DNA from: Owenia fusiformis
Lineage: Eukaryota; Annelida; Polychaeta; Sabellida; Oweniidae
Direction of reading: 5' to 3'
DNA length: 64,000 bases
NCBI GenBank assembly: GCA_903813345.2
Contig: CAIIXF020000003.1
Span: forward strand, 30,521,248 to 30,585,247
Shown here: positions 45,000 through 59,504 of the stretch, piece after piece
Position numbering within the stretch: position 1 is the first letter of the stretch
Layout: each line of letters starts with the position of its first letter
The notes under the pieces: model-generated
What the model was told of the DNA's origin: nothing
Seen by the model: the letters and a program-made list of their open reading frames with translations, nothing else
Database searches by the model: none
Made by a program: the position numbers and the translations under genes

Positions 45000-47900
45000 A
45001 CTTAAAAGTGTCCAGAATTCGAAATCACTGAATGTTATCTTGAACATGGTAAACGTTCCCAGGTAAAGGTTTATGCTGGGGCCTAGTAGCACACCATCAT
45101 CCCCATATTCTAATGTTTCTCCAAACTGCTCATACTAACAAAATATTAAACAGAAATGAATCTAGTTGAAAGCCCATGGTCCTACATAGCCTACACTGTA
45201 GGAGGTAACCAACCCCTCCCCTTCCCCATGATTCGACCCATATGCTGTTGATTTATGCGGCAAAAATTGATCTTCTATTAACTCAACAATCATGACTTAC
45301 ATGTAAATGTTTTTTGTAAATGTTGTTTTCAATATTCTAAGTTATTTTTCTTTTTGTCCTTAATGACACTAAATAAACCGCTCAAATTATAAAACACTGA
45401 AGAGGCCCCACAAGAACAATAGATGTAAGCTTAACCATACAGAGGCTAATGTCACATTTGACATTCTCTATCAAGAAACGTAATTTTAAAATATTTCCAT
45501 ATCGCATCCTCGGCCATTGCACTCAGCCGATTTGATAAACCTCGGGAATAAACCCTAATCATGATGACGAGAACGTTCACATCGATTTACATGTAGTAAT
45601 AGCATGTGACCAATCAGATCTCGGTCCGCAAGACACACCTATAAGCCGATAGTGCATAGAAAGTAGTTCCCATTAGTTGACAACAATGGCAAGCAATGTC
45701 ACTTGTATCCTTTTGAACTTATACAAACATATCACATTATGTTAATTGAAATGTTTTAAGTAACTTTTGATTCTAATAACACACTAAGAAGAATGATTTT
45801 TGAATATTTTCAATATGCTAATTAGTACTACTTCTATATCAATCCGCGATGTAGTGTCTCAAACTGAAGCTGACGACACATTTCGGACGGCAGAAAAGAA
45901 GCTCTAATTTAGACCAAATTTGTATTATTACACGGCTTCAAAATGGTCAATATGTATTTTAGATTGCTGAGGTAAGATCAAAGCTTATTTACAGTTAATT
46001 TTATTCTCAATGGTTTACTCTATCTGTGGATTAAATGACAATTCTTTTCAGATTTTATTGTAGTGCTTTCTTTTCAGGTCAGCGTAACCTGAATGTGAAA
46101 CGTGACCAGCAGATAGATTTTATGTGTGGTAATTTCATCATCATTGTTACTATCAATGCAACATTTTAACATTCTATCTATTAATATGTATTGTATTGTT
46201 TTAAAACTGTTAACTGTAGCTACGAATTTAGAATCAGCTGGCCATTGATGAGAACTGGTTGGCATAAAACAGCTGACAACTTTGTCCTTGATTGACCTAC
46301 ATGTATTTAGCTGGTGTTATCTTGAATCCTATTTATTCACATAGAATCACCTAATGTGTCACGATGGGGCCTCATGGGGCAAACAGAATGACTATATCTT
46401 GCCATTATTAAGTAGACTTAGAGGGTGGGAGGGGGCTTCTCTCACAGTGGTGTCGAATGTACCCGCTCTCCCCTAATGTGACAACCCCCCCTCCCTCTGT
46501 CACCTAATGTGACGATTGCCTCTATGGCTTCTGTTAATGCAGGTTCAATATTGCATTTAGTCTGTTGATATACCAAATGCATATTTAATGCAAATACTAC
46601 ATTTTAGAGATAAGAGCTGGTGTTAACCAGTTAGAGCTGTCACTAATCTGAACTTACTTCAGTTAGAAGTTACTAAGCAATTAAAACAACTTTAAGTTGA
46701 TCAAAGTCACCATGTTTTTAAGTGGCCTTTTAAACCCTAGCTTTAATAATGTGTATAAAAGTCACTTAAGGTAAATCTGCACGAAAGAGAATTTTTATAT
46801 AATATTCATGATTAATTACAATTGCATTGATTTAGAAACTACATATGTACAATAGATTATATTTTTCAAATTTTGTTATGGATATTTACAAATTTCAATA
46901 TTTGTGAGAATTTCGTTGAAATGGCATTTCCCCAATTTTTTTCAATTTAAAAAGTGTAATACCTTAATACCAAATGACAAGTAACCTATATTAATTAATC
47001 ATTCTAATTTATCAGAGTCTCTCTTTATTCTATTCCAAGGGATAGTATACACTGTGCGTGGATCCCACAATTATATGCAAAACATGAACACAAGAATAGC
47101 AAAAATGGTTACCACCCCCCCCCCTCCCCTTCTTGGAGTTAAAGGGGCAACAAGGCCTGTGGAGAGAAAATATGAACATTTTTACTTTTTTTGAGCTATC
47201 AGGGCAACATTTGGCTTAACATCTTCTTTGACATACCTATTTTCTTAAAATGTATGGATAAACTATAAATTTCAGCATTAAGAAGTGTAAATTCAGTTCA
47301 AAGCTTCTATAAAGGGAGTCCCACTTATGGCTTTTTAAGATCCACCACATTTCAAGAGGAATATCAGCTGAAATAACGTTCATCCAGGGGGTTTCTTTGG
47401 AGATAATAAAAATATATGTTAGTCTTGATAAAATATCTAAACTTAAATATATTTTGATACTGATCCATGATCGTTGAATGGGCCCCTCTGCACTAATTGT
47501 TGCACCTTTAATCCTCTCTAAAATATTATTTTCATAATATGAAATACCTTGATATATTTCAAGGGCACTTGCAGGTGTAACATAATAACAAGAGCTAACC
47601 CTGATCAAATAAAGTTACTCACATTTGCAATATTGATTTGCTGACCTTTATCACAAATTATTAAGTGTTTAATAGATTTATGATATTAACCTGCAGGTTT
47701 TAGTATTATATCTGATTATTTATTTGAATAGTAACTGTGAAAGATTCCACTAATCCAGTGTAATATAAAAGAGGTAGATTAATATGATGAGAATTTGACC
47801 CATGTGATGTAATTTTCAATAGGTAATATTGTTACAAAGATTTTTGCATGTTCTGGTGGAACATATACTAGATTAGTAGTTAAAAAATACAATTTCAATT

Positions 47901-50900
47901 TAAATGTTGAAATATCTGCATGGGAAATTTTCAACTTTTTGTGCTGAACTTCCTTAAACTTGTGGAACACCTCTCAAGTGAAACCCTGTTTAGAGCTTCC
48001 AAAGTTGTTTCAACAAATCTTATGTTATCCTACAGAAGACAAGTGATGGCCTGATACAACAATCTTGATATTAACCTGCTGGTTATCAATTGACTATCAA
48101 TATATGATTTATTTTCCAACATAATATTGTAATGACTTTGGTATGAAGGACATGTCCCTTGGTGTGTTATGGTCTTGGATTGTGACATTTTTGTACGTCG
48201 TCAATGGTGGATGAGGGGAATTGCACTTTGGTGTTTTCCCATTGGCACTTGCTGCTGCACCTATACATATTTGTGTACATGGTCTAGACAATATTCCAAA
48301 TGGAATTTAAATTCATTTCACAAATTAGGACTATATTTTATGGTGGATGTAGAAATATTGAATGCTCAAGAAACAATTTAACTTCTGGATTTCATGCTGA
48401 ATACCATCTTGATTCACAAGGTTGCAGTTGCCCAGACTTTAACTTGTGTTATAACACATTGAAGTTGTTGAAGATGGCTGGATACTACTTTTTCTGGACT
48501 ATTAAGATATTTTCATACTCAGTATACGTCCACCTGTATCTCAACATCAGTGATAGGGACTTTCTTATCACATACATGTACCTCTTATTTACATTTGAGA
48601 TGTGTGTGTAGTAGACATATGTCATAATGGCCTTGTGATGTAATAGTACTGATAGGTAAGAGTACCACTAGATAATGGTACCATTACATAATAGTGAGGG
48701 AGATGATTGCAAGGGTACCTTAGCTTGTATTCGCAAATGCAACGTTTGGCTTGCAATCACTGGGTTTAATGCAATTTGATGGCAAACTCATTTAAATATA
48801 AAGGAGCCTGGCCATAGGAAAACCTGTCTTATCACAAAAATTAAAATTGTTCTACAGAGCCAAAATTGTGCCCAAGATTAAGAGGGAAATGTGCTAAATT
48901 CAAATCCGATATTTTGGCGTATATATGCAAGGAAAAATTGTTAAAACATAAGTCATGGCTGATTTGAAAGGTCTCTTTGTGCTCTTTAAGATAAACAAAA
49001 ACTAATAATATTGAAAAAATCTGTGATAAGACCCCTTTTCCTGTGGCCTGGCTCAAATAGTACCTGCCACGTATCCCGGTGGCTGCGAGCTATATCGCGT
49101 CAAACCCAATTGGTGTCCTAAATAACGGTTTATCTGCCTATTAAGAAGCAAGTAACAATGACCTATGATCTGTTTACCAATTGAACCAGGCAGCTTCATT
49201 GTAATTGATCATTACAGTGGGATAAACAATTACGCAATCACTGGTCACTGTCCGTTGCATTCACGAATATAAGCATTGTCGTGGTAGATCACAGTTACCT
49301 GAAGATAAAAAGGGATGCTTAATTGCAATCAACAACTGCGATTTTTGAATCAATGTGTCATATACTCATCTTGATTGATCAAGGTATGTGATATGACAAA
49401 GAGAATAAATTAGCATCATATTATGTTATTCATATGGTATTTCTAAAATGTTTTGAAAGTAAGTATTCAATTTGAATTAAATTTGAATCAAAATCAATTT
49501 GAATTCAGTGTTCCTAAAATCCCCATCAAAAATGCAAGTCATTCCTGTAGTTGTTTGGTAAAATAGTGCTATAAATATTTGTTCAATGAGTATGATTAAA
49601 TCTAACGTTTTATAATCCAACAAAATACAACATTGTAGTTCTATAAAATTGATTCACACAATAAAAAAAATGCTTATAGTTTTGAAAAGAAATATTTTGA
49701 TCAAAAATCTTTTGCTTTTTGTGTTGTATGTGTAGCCTGAACAAAGTCCAATGGATCAAATGACAACACCCGATCAGCATACCAGGATGGTGAATGACTT
49801 CATACTTTGATATATTGAATCTTTAATGGTATCCAACAAAACTCATTTGGAAGCATGATTGCATGGACTGTTTATTTCGATTGTGATTTAGCATTCTTTA
49901 AGTTCGAAAATTAATGGTGCTTGACATATTTTTGGTGTTTGGTAACACTGGATTTAATATTTATCTGATATTTATGATTGAATTTTCCTTATATTTGAGT
50001 GCATATGGCAGTTTGGATCTGTACACCATTATATAGACATTAAAAAAACAGTCATATTAAATTAAAGCATTCACACACAAAACACTCTTTCTGGACATTG
50101 TGCTATATTGGCTGTTGATCCTGAATAACTCAGTGCACATAACCTCAACCTAAGGTGAAACTCATTCACCTTAAAATAGAACAAAATGTGTCAGTTATAG
50201 ATTTTCAATATGTGATGTGACGTGCAATCAGCTGATTTGGTTAACAATGGATTGAGCAGCAAGCAAGTACTCAGGCTTGTTGAATATGATGCCTGTGGCA
50301 TGTCAGATATGCCTAGTTGCAATTGCTACTTAGAGTAGAAAGAAGTTGTAAATGTACTAGATAGTGCTCATGTCATATCAGGCCCATGACAAGCTTTTGA
50401 CTGGAGTGTTCCACTTTTGAGATGTGTCGATGGGTGTTTCAAGCAAGTCACGTATGAATCCCCTGTACATACATGTAAGCTGGGTACAAACAGTCAAATG
50501 ATGAAGAGAACAATATGAGGGAAAGCTCCCCCAGACATTTTGCTGGGATAAAGTGAAATGGGCATATGTGTGTATGGTGGTTTTTAGAGGCAATGATAAT
50601 GGTTGGGGGTGCAATCACACCTGCATTCCCACTACCCACTCCACCTCTCTCTTCCCTCCAATTGTTAATTCATCCATAACTCTATTTTATCTGTGTAGTT
50701 TTGTGAATTATACAACTTTTTGGGAATGCAACTCTCCTAGATTAAGAACATGAAATTGTGCAAAATTGTGAAAGGGACTACATTTTTGAAAGAAGGCATT
50801 CCTTCTAAGTTCATATTGTTTTGTCACCTTATACCAAGGTGTTTGATCTATATGTTTGTCAGGATAGAATGGAATACTGGACCTTGGGGACAGCTTTTCA

Positions 50901-51390
50901 ATTGCTTTCCACAATCTTTTCAATATTTGAATCTTGACACTACCGAAACTCGCAGTATCTTTGAGAAACTCCTTACAATACATGTAATGGTTAGTAATTT
51001 CATGACTCATATTTTATGATCTGAGGCTTAAAACAAGTAAGTGCTCAATTGATCAATATGTAATATATGGCACCTCTTCTCCTTTATCATCTTGCACAGA
51101 CACTGTATGTTCTTGTTTTGACATCTAGGTGTAAGTGTCCTCTGGTGTTTTCTCAATGTCAAACCCAACTTGTCGATAATTAATTGATATGATTAAGTAG
51201 AACATGGTTCCTGCAGACTTTGGACTTTGTCAGTGATTAGACTAGACTCAGGACTTTAGACTCCAGGTACTGTGTATTGTGGGGACTTTGACATCTGTTT
51301 ATAAGTGCAAAATGCACCTGCATGTATTTTGCACCAATGAAAGATATGTGCATGGGTGGCCTGACCAACTACAAACCTCTTGACTTCAAA
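45000..51390. other. Gene-poor intergenic DNA
   Basis: I find no exon chain, RNA gene or intact transposon ORF. It is AT-rich with a few C-tracts (47106, about 10 C). A 123-aa open frame at 47237-47608 (-) has no motif I recognise. Confidence 0.45.
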
Positions 51391-51398
51391 AGTGGTGT

Positions 51399-54300
51399 TA
51401 GTCTTGCTGATGCCCTTTTGCCCTCCTCCCTTTTGACCCCCTCCTCCTACTACACACCTCCCTAGAAGTTGTTCAAAGAGGGGTCCAGATACTTGAAGCA
51501 AGACTAAATATTATAAACTGGTAAATGTTCAAGTTGGAAAACAAAGTAACAACTATTTCAACCCAATTTTTTTTATTCATTTTTTCAACCAAATGGCAAG
51601 AGGGATCTAGAGTCTTGCAAGACTATACTCATAAAACAACAAAATTGTCAATGTCTATGTTTTTACATTTAATATAATTTAATGTAGTACGAGGTGGATC
51701 ATCAGTAGCTACCCCGGAACATGATTTTTTAATAATATCCCATTCAGGGCAATTTAGTGCTCAGATTGTGTTATCATGTTGATACAATAAAACCTGTGTG
51801 AGTGATCAAAAGTCTTCCAGTTTACAGGTAATATTGTATGTACTTTAGATGTTTTGATTCTCTTATCATGTTTATGACTTTGTTTGTGGTGAATCAAATA
51901 TGTTCAATGTCACTTTGAAGTGACCAAGGTAAGTTATCATTATTGTGGTATCCATAGGTCTTCTTCCACTAAAGTTTTCTGTTGGTTGGAACTTTGAAAG
52001 GTTGGTTGATTAAGGCGAAGTAATGCCCAAAGTAACTACAGTATCCCATTGTCTCTTAAAACAGAAGCTCCTCAATTCAATGCAGTTACCATTTACCCAG
52101 CCCCCCCCCCTCCCCCATATCCCCTTTTTTAAGTTTGCACCCTCCTTTTCATCTTCTTCTATCATATTTTCCATTACATCATCCAAAATGAGTGTTTGTG
52201 CTCTCATATATTGTGTAATAAGTGTAAGAGGTTGTAGTAGCTTTGAAAGATGTCTCTGTCTTGATAATTGTGAATCTCATCTTTTGTGCACTAGACATCA
52301 CTATATTTATACACATGTTGCAGTGTTGCACCTTAGCAGAAATGATAGTAAGAGATCTAAGTACTAAATAGAAAAGACGTATTTAAGTCTTTGAAATTAG
52401 AGAAAGGATTCCTCCTCTGGGAATCTAAATCACAATTTTCAGAATTTCTGAATATGAATTTGTCTTGCTTTTTGAGCACTTCTAACTATACATTAATTGT
52501 AAAGACCAAGCTGTTTCTGAACATTGTGGAAGTGAGGTATTGATATTGCACAAAAGTAGCTAAAAATAAAATGGCACTTGAACTGACATGCAGTTTCTAT
52601 TAAATGCAAACATGTTTTTGTCATGACGTATGTTTGCACGTATTGATCTTATTAAAAATGATTGAATGAACCATTAACAAACTTGGCAATTCAATCTAAC
52701 TTTTTCCAAGCAACCTTGAAATTGAGCACACCCTAAGTGTCAACCAATCATATTCAAGCATTTCAAACACACCCAGCATTGCTAGGGCCAGTATGAAATA
52801 AACCAATCAGCTGCAAGTATTGTGTTCACTCCCACCCCTTTGCTTCTGCAGTCTGCACAGCTGATTCACCTTGAAAAGTATGAAAAGTATCCAAACAGGT
52901 TGTTAACATCTACCATTATGTCTACCCAATAACTCACCTTGTATAACCCCTGTTTTGAAAAAAGGTGTGATCACATCTTCCCACACGTATTTGCAATTTA
53001 CTTTTGTAGAATTCTGATACCTGGGCCTCATGCGTCAATGATACGTAAATCATTTCAGTCAGTAATAAATACTGGATCTCTACCCCTTGTGCCCCCCCCC
53101 CCCCCACTGGGCCCACAGCTCTAAAGAAATGTATGGGACAATCACTGATGAGCCCAAGTCATAGCTTGTTTAGTCCTTTTGCCCCCTCCGACCCTCCCTC
53201 CTTCTGTAGCATCCCCAACTTGAGTGCAGTAGATAGGAGCCCAAAGGCTTGATGCAAGACTACTACATGAATCAGTATGATTGCATCATTTCATGCTCAT
53301 TTGGAGAAAACGCCTCAGACCGACCCCCCATCTAGAGGTCTCTTGCTTTATTGAATACAGAATAACCCATGGTTTGATATGCTTATTTTAAAGGGATCAT
53401 AAGTTGAGAATATGAGTAATAAAAGATTTCAAATGTTTCACAACTTTCAATATTTTATTTTTTGCTGATTTTGTTCCATGTTTTTATAACTCTATTTTCA
53501 AGAAAATTTGACAGTTACAGTAATGTGACCTTTTTCAGGCTAATCAATTGCTTTAAAGGTTTACATCAAAAATATTGAAGAGGGGATTCCCCGCCCCATT
53601 TCTGCATGCTGTTCAACTACTTCTATCCTTGATAAGAGGGGGATTAACCCTAGAGTTCAAAGATGACATACGCTTATAATGTAAACCTGTATTGAGATGA
53701 CGTACACCTCTGATTGGTCCAAATCCAAAAATGGCGGATTCAAAATTTTCTAATAATGCTTTGAATATTATTGTGTTGATTCCTGGCATATTAACCAATA
53801 TCATAGCTTGGTTTTTCACATCAAGATAAAGAAATATGTAAGGAATATGTTTACATCGATTAAAACATCACGACGACGTGTTATGTTCGAAAATTAAGTG
53901 GTGAGAATTTGTGCGAATGAAGGTGGTACGCAAGAGACGTATTTTGTCAGTCATCGCTACAGCTCTGGGGCTTTCCCTCCTCTTATCCTTGATCAGAGAT
54001 CTGAATTCATCTTGCTGAAAACAAAGTTATGATTGTTGTAAGTCTAAAATGATAGGAAGCATATACCAAAATGAAAAGAGGATATAGTTTACCAAGTGAA
54101 TGTTGTTGATTGATGGCCTCATTTTTGGACCCTTTTCTTTGACCATACGAAGTCTTGTATCAAACTTTTGCCCCTGCCTCAATATGTATTTCCCCAATGG
54201 GGGAAAAGGAGAAAGACAGGGACTTGCTGCAAGACTTACCACATAAATCAATACCACTTAACATCAATAAACCAGTTCAGTGCTACTGAAGGCCGCTGAA

Positions 54301-54690
54301 GGTGAATGAACTTTGAGAATTATAGTACATTCTTCTAGCAGTTTATGGTATGATCTTGTAATCTGAGTTAAGTGCAATCGAGTAAACTTGAGGGCTTAGT
54401 CTTGCTCAAAGACTGTATCCACCCCCCCCCCCCCGCCACCTTCACTTTCTTTACCTGGCAATATATTAGAGAGAAGGATAAAAGGGGGGGGAGTAAGCTG
54501 TTTAGGAAATGGTAGCTATCAAACATACCTTACCTTGAAGTTAGGGTTATGGACCTGAGAATCCATAAAAGGGATGTGCAAAATCAGAAATCTTGTTTCA
54601 AGCCCTTATGAACCTCTTCGTCCTCCCTACATCTCCACCCCCTATCTTATTTTGAGTTGGAGAACTTGGGAGCTGTTATACAAGACTACA
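51399..54690. repeat. Cluster of short C-rich inverted-repeat elements (TAGTCTTG..CAAGACTA)
   Basis: Copies at about 51399-51506, 53171-53262, 54151-54236, 54397-54500 (right end unclear) and 54590-54688. Each begins near AGTCTTG, has a pyrimidine/C-rich middle with CCCCCTCC-like runs, and ends CAAGACTA. A minimal palindrome GAGTCTTGCAAGACTATACTC lies at about 51610. Confidence 0.5.
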
Positions 54691-54699
54691 AATTCATAA

Positions 54700-57600
54700 A
54701 TAATAGACTACATGCGAGTAGAAATAATCTTGATTTACGTCATTAATATTCAAAATTCAGTCAAAGTGATGTCATATTTGAAATCTGCATTTAAATGTAC
54801 ATCTAGAAATATGGTTTCGAAAATTGTCGATCAACTTTGAAAATTTAATTTTTTTTGAAAATGTGACTTCTTGTTCGGGTTGATTCCCCATAGACCCCAT
54901 GTTAGAAAATCACAAAAAGTGAAATATCTTTTCTTGTATTGGACAGATAACATTTTTCTTTTACTGGACATATTTTAATTTGCATAACTATTAGATACAT
55001 AAGGGTTATATGAAAATTGAACCACGCTAATAAATGTAATTTAAGTTAAAGGGAACTTTCTACTATACCCGCCATGCTATCTGACCCGAACGAGCCACCT
55101 GGTGGTGAATCTGGTAACTACCTACTCGCATCTGCGTTATTGCAATAACCCTCTCATCAAGCAATGGCATCCCCTTCTACAGCAAAAAGTATTTAATTTT
55201 ACATAATATGTCATATCTTATTGTAAAGACAAATCATTTCCGGAATTACCTAAGAAACTTCAGCTTTGTTTGTATCATAAAATTTGACAGGTTTACAACT
55301 GATTGTTAGTGGTTGGTATGGCCATAACTAGCGGCTTGAACAGCAGCTAATCCTCTAGGCACTTTCATCACATTCTTCAGCAATTTGAATACATCCTCAC
55401 CTATCTGTTTGTCCATCAATTCCACTTCCTTGTTTATCAAAATAGAAACAAATTATTTATTGGTCTCTTGAAAATTATCAATTTCCTTCTTCAAAATAAA
55501 CATAAAAAATATATAATATAACATATATGCATTACAATTTACATTACTGAGTAAAAGTGCTCGATTTTATTCAAATAAAATGCATTGGCATTAATTTTAA
55601 CAAGGCAAGGAAGAAAAAGCCATAATAAATCCCCTACTATATAAGCGATTCAGGTAGAGCAGAATGCTGTTTTGATAAGAACCTTGCTGACAAGGTCATG
55701 CAGTGAAACAGGTTGATAAAATGTTGTTTACCTCAGAAATCACCTGGCTACTTGTAAAATATGGTAGAATTAGGCCAGTCCAAAGTAAATGCCCGATCCA
55801 GTAGCTCGGGTCATCGTCTTAAGACCTCTCTTGTTAAATCTTCATTAGAAGAGTATTTTGTCCTCACTGACATGCAAACCCTGGAGGGGGATCTCCAAAT
55901 AATAAATTCATCATCAATTTTCCTTTTAATTACCCTTTTAATTGATGGACAAGTACAAGTACATTGATTTTTAACTTTTTTATAGAGTATAAAAACTAAA
56001 GCCATGTAAGAATGAAACTTTTAGAGCCAGGGAAGACTATTGAAAATGGGGACAATAGAAAAATATCAGAACGAAAGTTCCTGAGCTGAATGTTAAATGT
56101 GCAGGATGTTTCATAATGACGCCCCCCCCCCCCCCTCAAAAAAAAAAGATAAATACATGTAGGTATGATTGATTATTGGGTAATGTTAATGTTATGTTTG
56201 CAAGATTTCTATATAATCCCCTGTATTGCCTCTGTGTACCAGTAGTTCTTATCAATTCATTTTTTCTACCAAATATCACTAAAAATATTCAGCATTCATC
56301 AAATGTATTGAAAAGAATACATCCTGATATAACCTGATCTACACCTGTTTAACGTACATCTAACCTGCTAGACCTTATTTATTTATCAATAAGTTTCATT
56401 TTATATTTAAAATATTTGAAGTATTTGTCAACAAGGAACTGGGAGAATCTGATCTCAACTAAACATGAGCGTTTTGCGTGCACATGTGCCGGTTCCTTGT
56501 TGATAGAATGAGGTCAAACGAGTGATCAGTGGATGATTTATGTCAATAAACAATTAATACTTTATTATTAACCTGGATCACATTTGATGTTAATAAAAAA
56601 ACATAATTATCAACAACGAAATAAAAATAGATAACATAGTTCTTTTAATCACAAATTGATATATCTCCAATTTCTAGCATTATATAAGTGCATCAATGGA
56701 AGTAAACTGAAGCCTAGTTTCTGACATCATCGTAGCTTTTAAGGCTAGAGGAATATGCGGTGTGCTTAACATACTTAACGTCATCACTGCTTTAAAGGCT
56801 AGAAGACTATACAGTACGTTTATTGTAACTGAAAACTCCTGCGTAAAGCAGGAGATATCTAGAATATTTCACCTTGGCCTTGTTACCTGTTTACCTGAGA
56901 TAAGACGTAAGTCAACATTCTTTAAGGGAAATCATTCACGCTTTAACTGAGTGGTAAATATTTATCCCGAATGGTACCTGGCCTTACCTGATGGGAGATA
57001 ACTGGGTAAAAGTTTTTCTTTGCATTAAATACAAATTTGACCATGCTTCAAAGCATCAGATGATTTTTTATCTTAAAGCTAATACACAAATCCGTCCCAA
57101 AATCCTACCCCTGACCTGAATGCTTGTTGGCATCGAGTGATTTCATTTCACAGTAAGATTCAAAATATACCCCCCGCCCCAGATTCTAAACTTCCCCAAT
57201 GCTTTTGGGCATCCAATGATTTCAGGAAGCTTTAACACAAAAAATCCCCCCCGCCCCCTCTGTCCATGTTCCTTATCCATTGAATATTGCTAAAATACTT
57301 AGAGCTCATAAATCAATACTAAATAACTTTTATTGATACAAGACTTTTTCATATTTGGTGACTGGTTTCACCTTGTTGTATGCAAACAACCCTTTTTGCA
57401 GAAACAAATGAATTAAGAATATTTCTCTCTGTCATTGTTTATGACTAACAGTATTTTCGAGTATTTACAAGAACTGCTAAACAAAAAGGGTATTTTTTCT
57501 TTTAGAGTACAATATTTTTTCTTTGGATGTAACTGTATAGCAGAAAACTGCATTGCAAAACAAGAAATTCTGGAGTTGAATATATTTGACCAAATAAGTC

Positions 57601-59000
57601 CTAATGATTGAGGCCAGAAGTAATAATGTTCGAAAATACTTTTGTACTGGTAACAATTTTTCAGGAGAACTTGCAATTGTGTTTTGGTATAGCTTTCAGA
57701 AAATACAAGGAGCAACATTTACGAAGCAACAGAAATATATCCCCTCCTAAGGTAGGCCTGCTCAACACCAATCCCCCTCCAACATATCATTTTTAAGGAA
57801 GTGGGCCAACAACTACTGCAAAAATGTGCAGGGGTTCTAAAATTACCCCCCCCCCTCCCCCTCTAAATAGTGATTCTATAATTATACCCAGGGTGAGTCA
57901 CGCTTCAACAAAAGGATAATCCAGAATTAATAAGTCAAGTAGTAGGTTGTTGGACTCAGTTTTGGACTTTACATGTTGTTTAAATAAGTCTAAAAGTCAG
58001 TCTGTATTTTTAGTTAGAGGTGACTTGTCATTCAGGCCAGATGGGTGTTCTTAAGTGTCACCTCTCTATAGATGTACTTTTGTGTCACTCTAAATAGTTA
58101 TCTTCCAGAAAGTGTCTTCCCCTCCCAAACATCATTTCAGCATGTCTTAGTACACATTGGTATTGCAATTGCATTGAATGCAAAATTCTGATAGTGGATG
58201 ATGCAATATTGGAAATTCCAATGTTACTAACTGGTCACATGACATCTTAAGACCTACTTATTGAATAAGCTTGCTTGATTGTTTAACATTCACATTGCTC
58301 ATTCAAAATCAGCTGATGCAATACCCAGAGTATCAAGGGGCCTGAATAATTGAAGAGATTTATGTATTAATTTACAACCTTCACATAAACCCAAGGAAAT
58401 CATGAAGTTGTTTTGCAAACTAGATTTAGTCCCTAGAAGGCCTTGATCTGTTAACTTGCTGATGCAATATCCATGATGCTGCATCACATGATTAAAAGTG
58501 GATTGCAGTATGCAGCAGCAAGGTGAACAGGTTTTCTGCAGGATTTGGTTTGAAGGGGGGGGGTGTAGAGTTAAGGGCTTGCAGGTCTGGAGATTTAATT
58601 GAATTTAATTGGCAAATCATAAAAATATTTTTGAAGAGAAAACACTGGAAATTCCATTTAGTAATAATTAACTTTCATACAGTAAATCAATTAATTTGCA
58701 GTTAATAAAAAAATATTTCATCTTTAACTAAATACATGTATGAGAGAATTAATATTCAGGTTCAATTTGGGGTGATGATCCAATTAATTACTTAAGGTTT
58801 CATTAATCCTCTTCTTGGGGATAATTGACAATCTTAAGCAACCAGCTGAATTTGTACTTTTGTATTTTTAATAAAAAATTGCTTTTTCAAGATATTCTTA
58901 GGGGTCCAATATCCAAGGTGACCCTTTGTCATGTGGAGGTGTTTCCCCAAAGTCAAAATGTTGACTCATTTCGCTCTGGATTTAGATCCTGGGGATTTAA
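54700..59000. other. Gene-poor intergenic DNA
   Basis: No supported coding exon. It includes C-runs at about 56124 and 57848 and a G-run at about 58551. A short direct duplication lies at about 56722-56815 (GGCTAGAGGAATAT / GGCTAGAAGACTAT). Confidence 0.4.
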
Positions 59001-59044
59001 ACTTGTTTTCACTGGATATGCACTCAATCAGCTGTTCCATGACC

Positions 59045-59226
59045 TTGTTTACAGGTTGTGTCAGAGCAACATTGATGATGCAGCCATTGTTAGCCAATCA
59101 GAGAGGAGTATTTCGGCCACACACCTCTATGATGTCATCATTGAACATAATTTTAGCCAATAGGAATTGATCATTTCTTGCACTCCCATATATATTTACA
59201 TGAGCCCCATGTGCTTGGCATCAGTT
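59045..59226 (+). promoter_or_regulatory. Candidate PEPCK promoter
   Basis: In order: a forkhead-type TTGTTTACA (59045-59053), CCAAT (59094-59098), a CRE/AP-1-like TGATGTCATCA (59130-59140), CCAAT (59157-59161), TATA-like CATATATATTTA (59187-59198) and an initiator-like TCAGTT (59221-59226) about 30 bp on. The ATG is at 59505. Vertebrate PEPCK genes are controlled through CREB and FOXO/FOXA sites, so the combination is plausible, but binding is not shown. Confidence 0.5.
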
Positions 59227-59504
59227 GAGGAAACTGGCAAAAGGATCACTTCTCTGAAGAGAGTTAGATGGGGAAGATCTATAGTTTGTTGAAATTGAAT
59301 TATTTAGCTGAGATTTTGAAGAAAGAGTTTTGTGAAGGAGTTTTAATGAATCTAACAGATTCTGCATTCAGAAATCAACACAAATTTCACAAAGATTTCA
59401 GGACTATAAACTTATAACAAATAACAGATTCTGTTATTAATCAAAAAGGAATTGATCTCATATTTTTATATTATATTTATTAAACACATATTTAAAAAGG
59501 AAAG

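Noticed and set aside
47237-47608. 123-aa minus-strand ORF as a gene
   Set aside because: No known motif, ordinary AT-rich composition, no neighbouring exons or start context.
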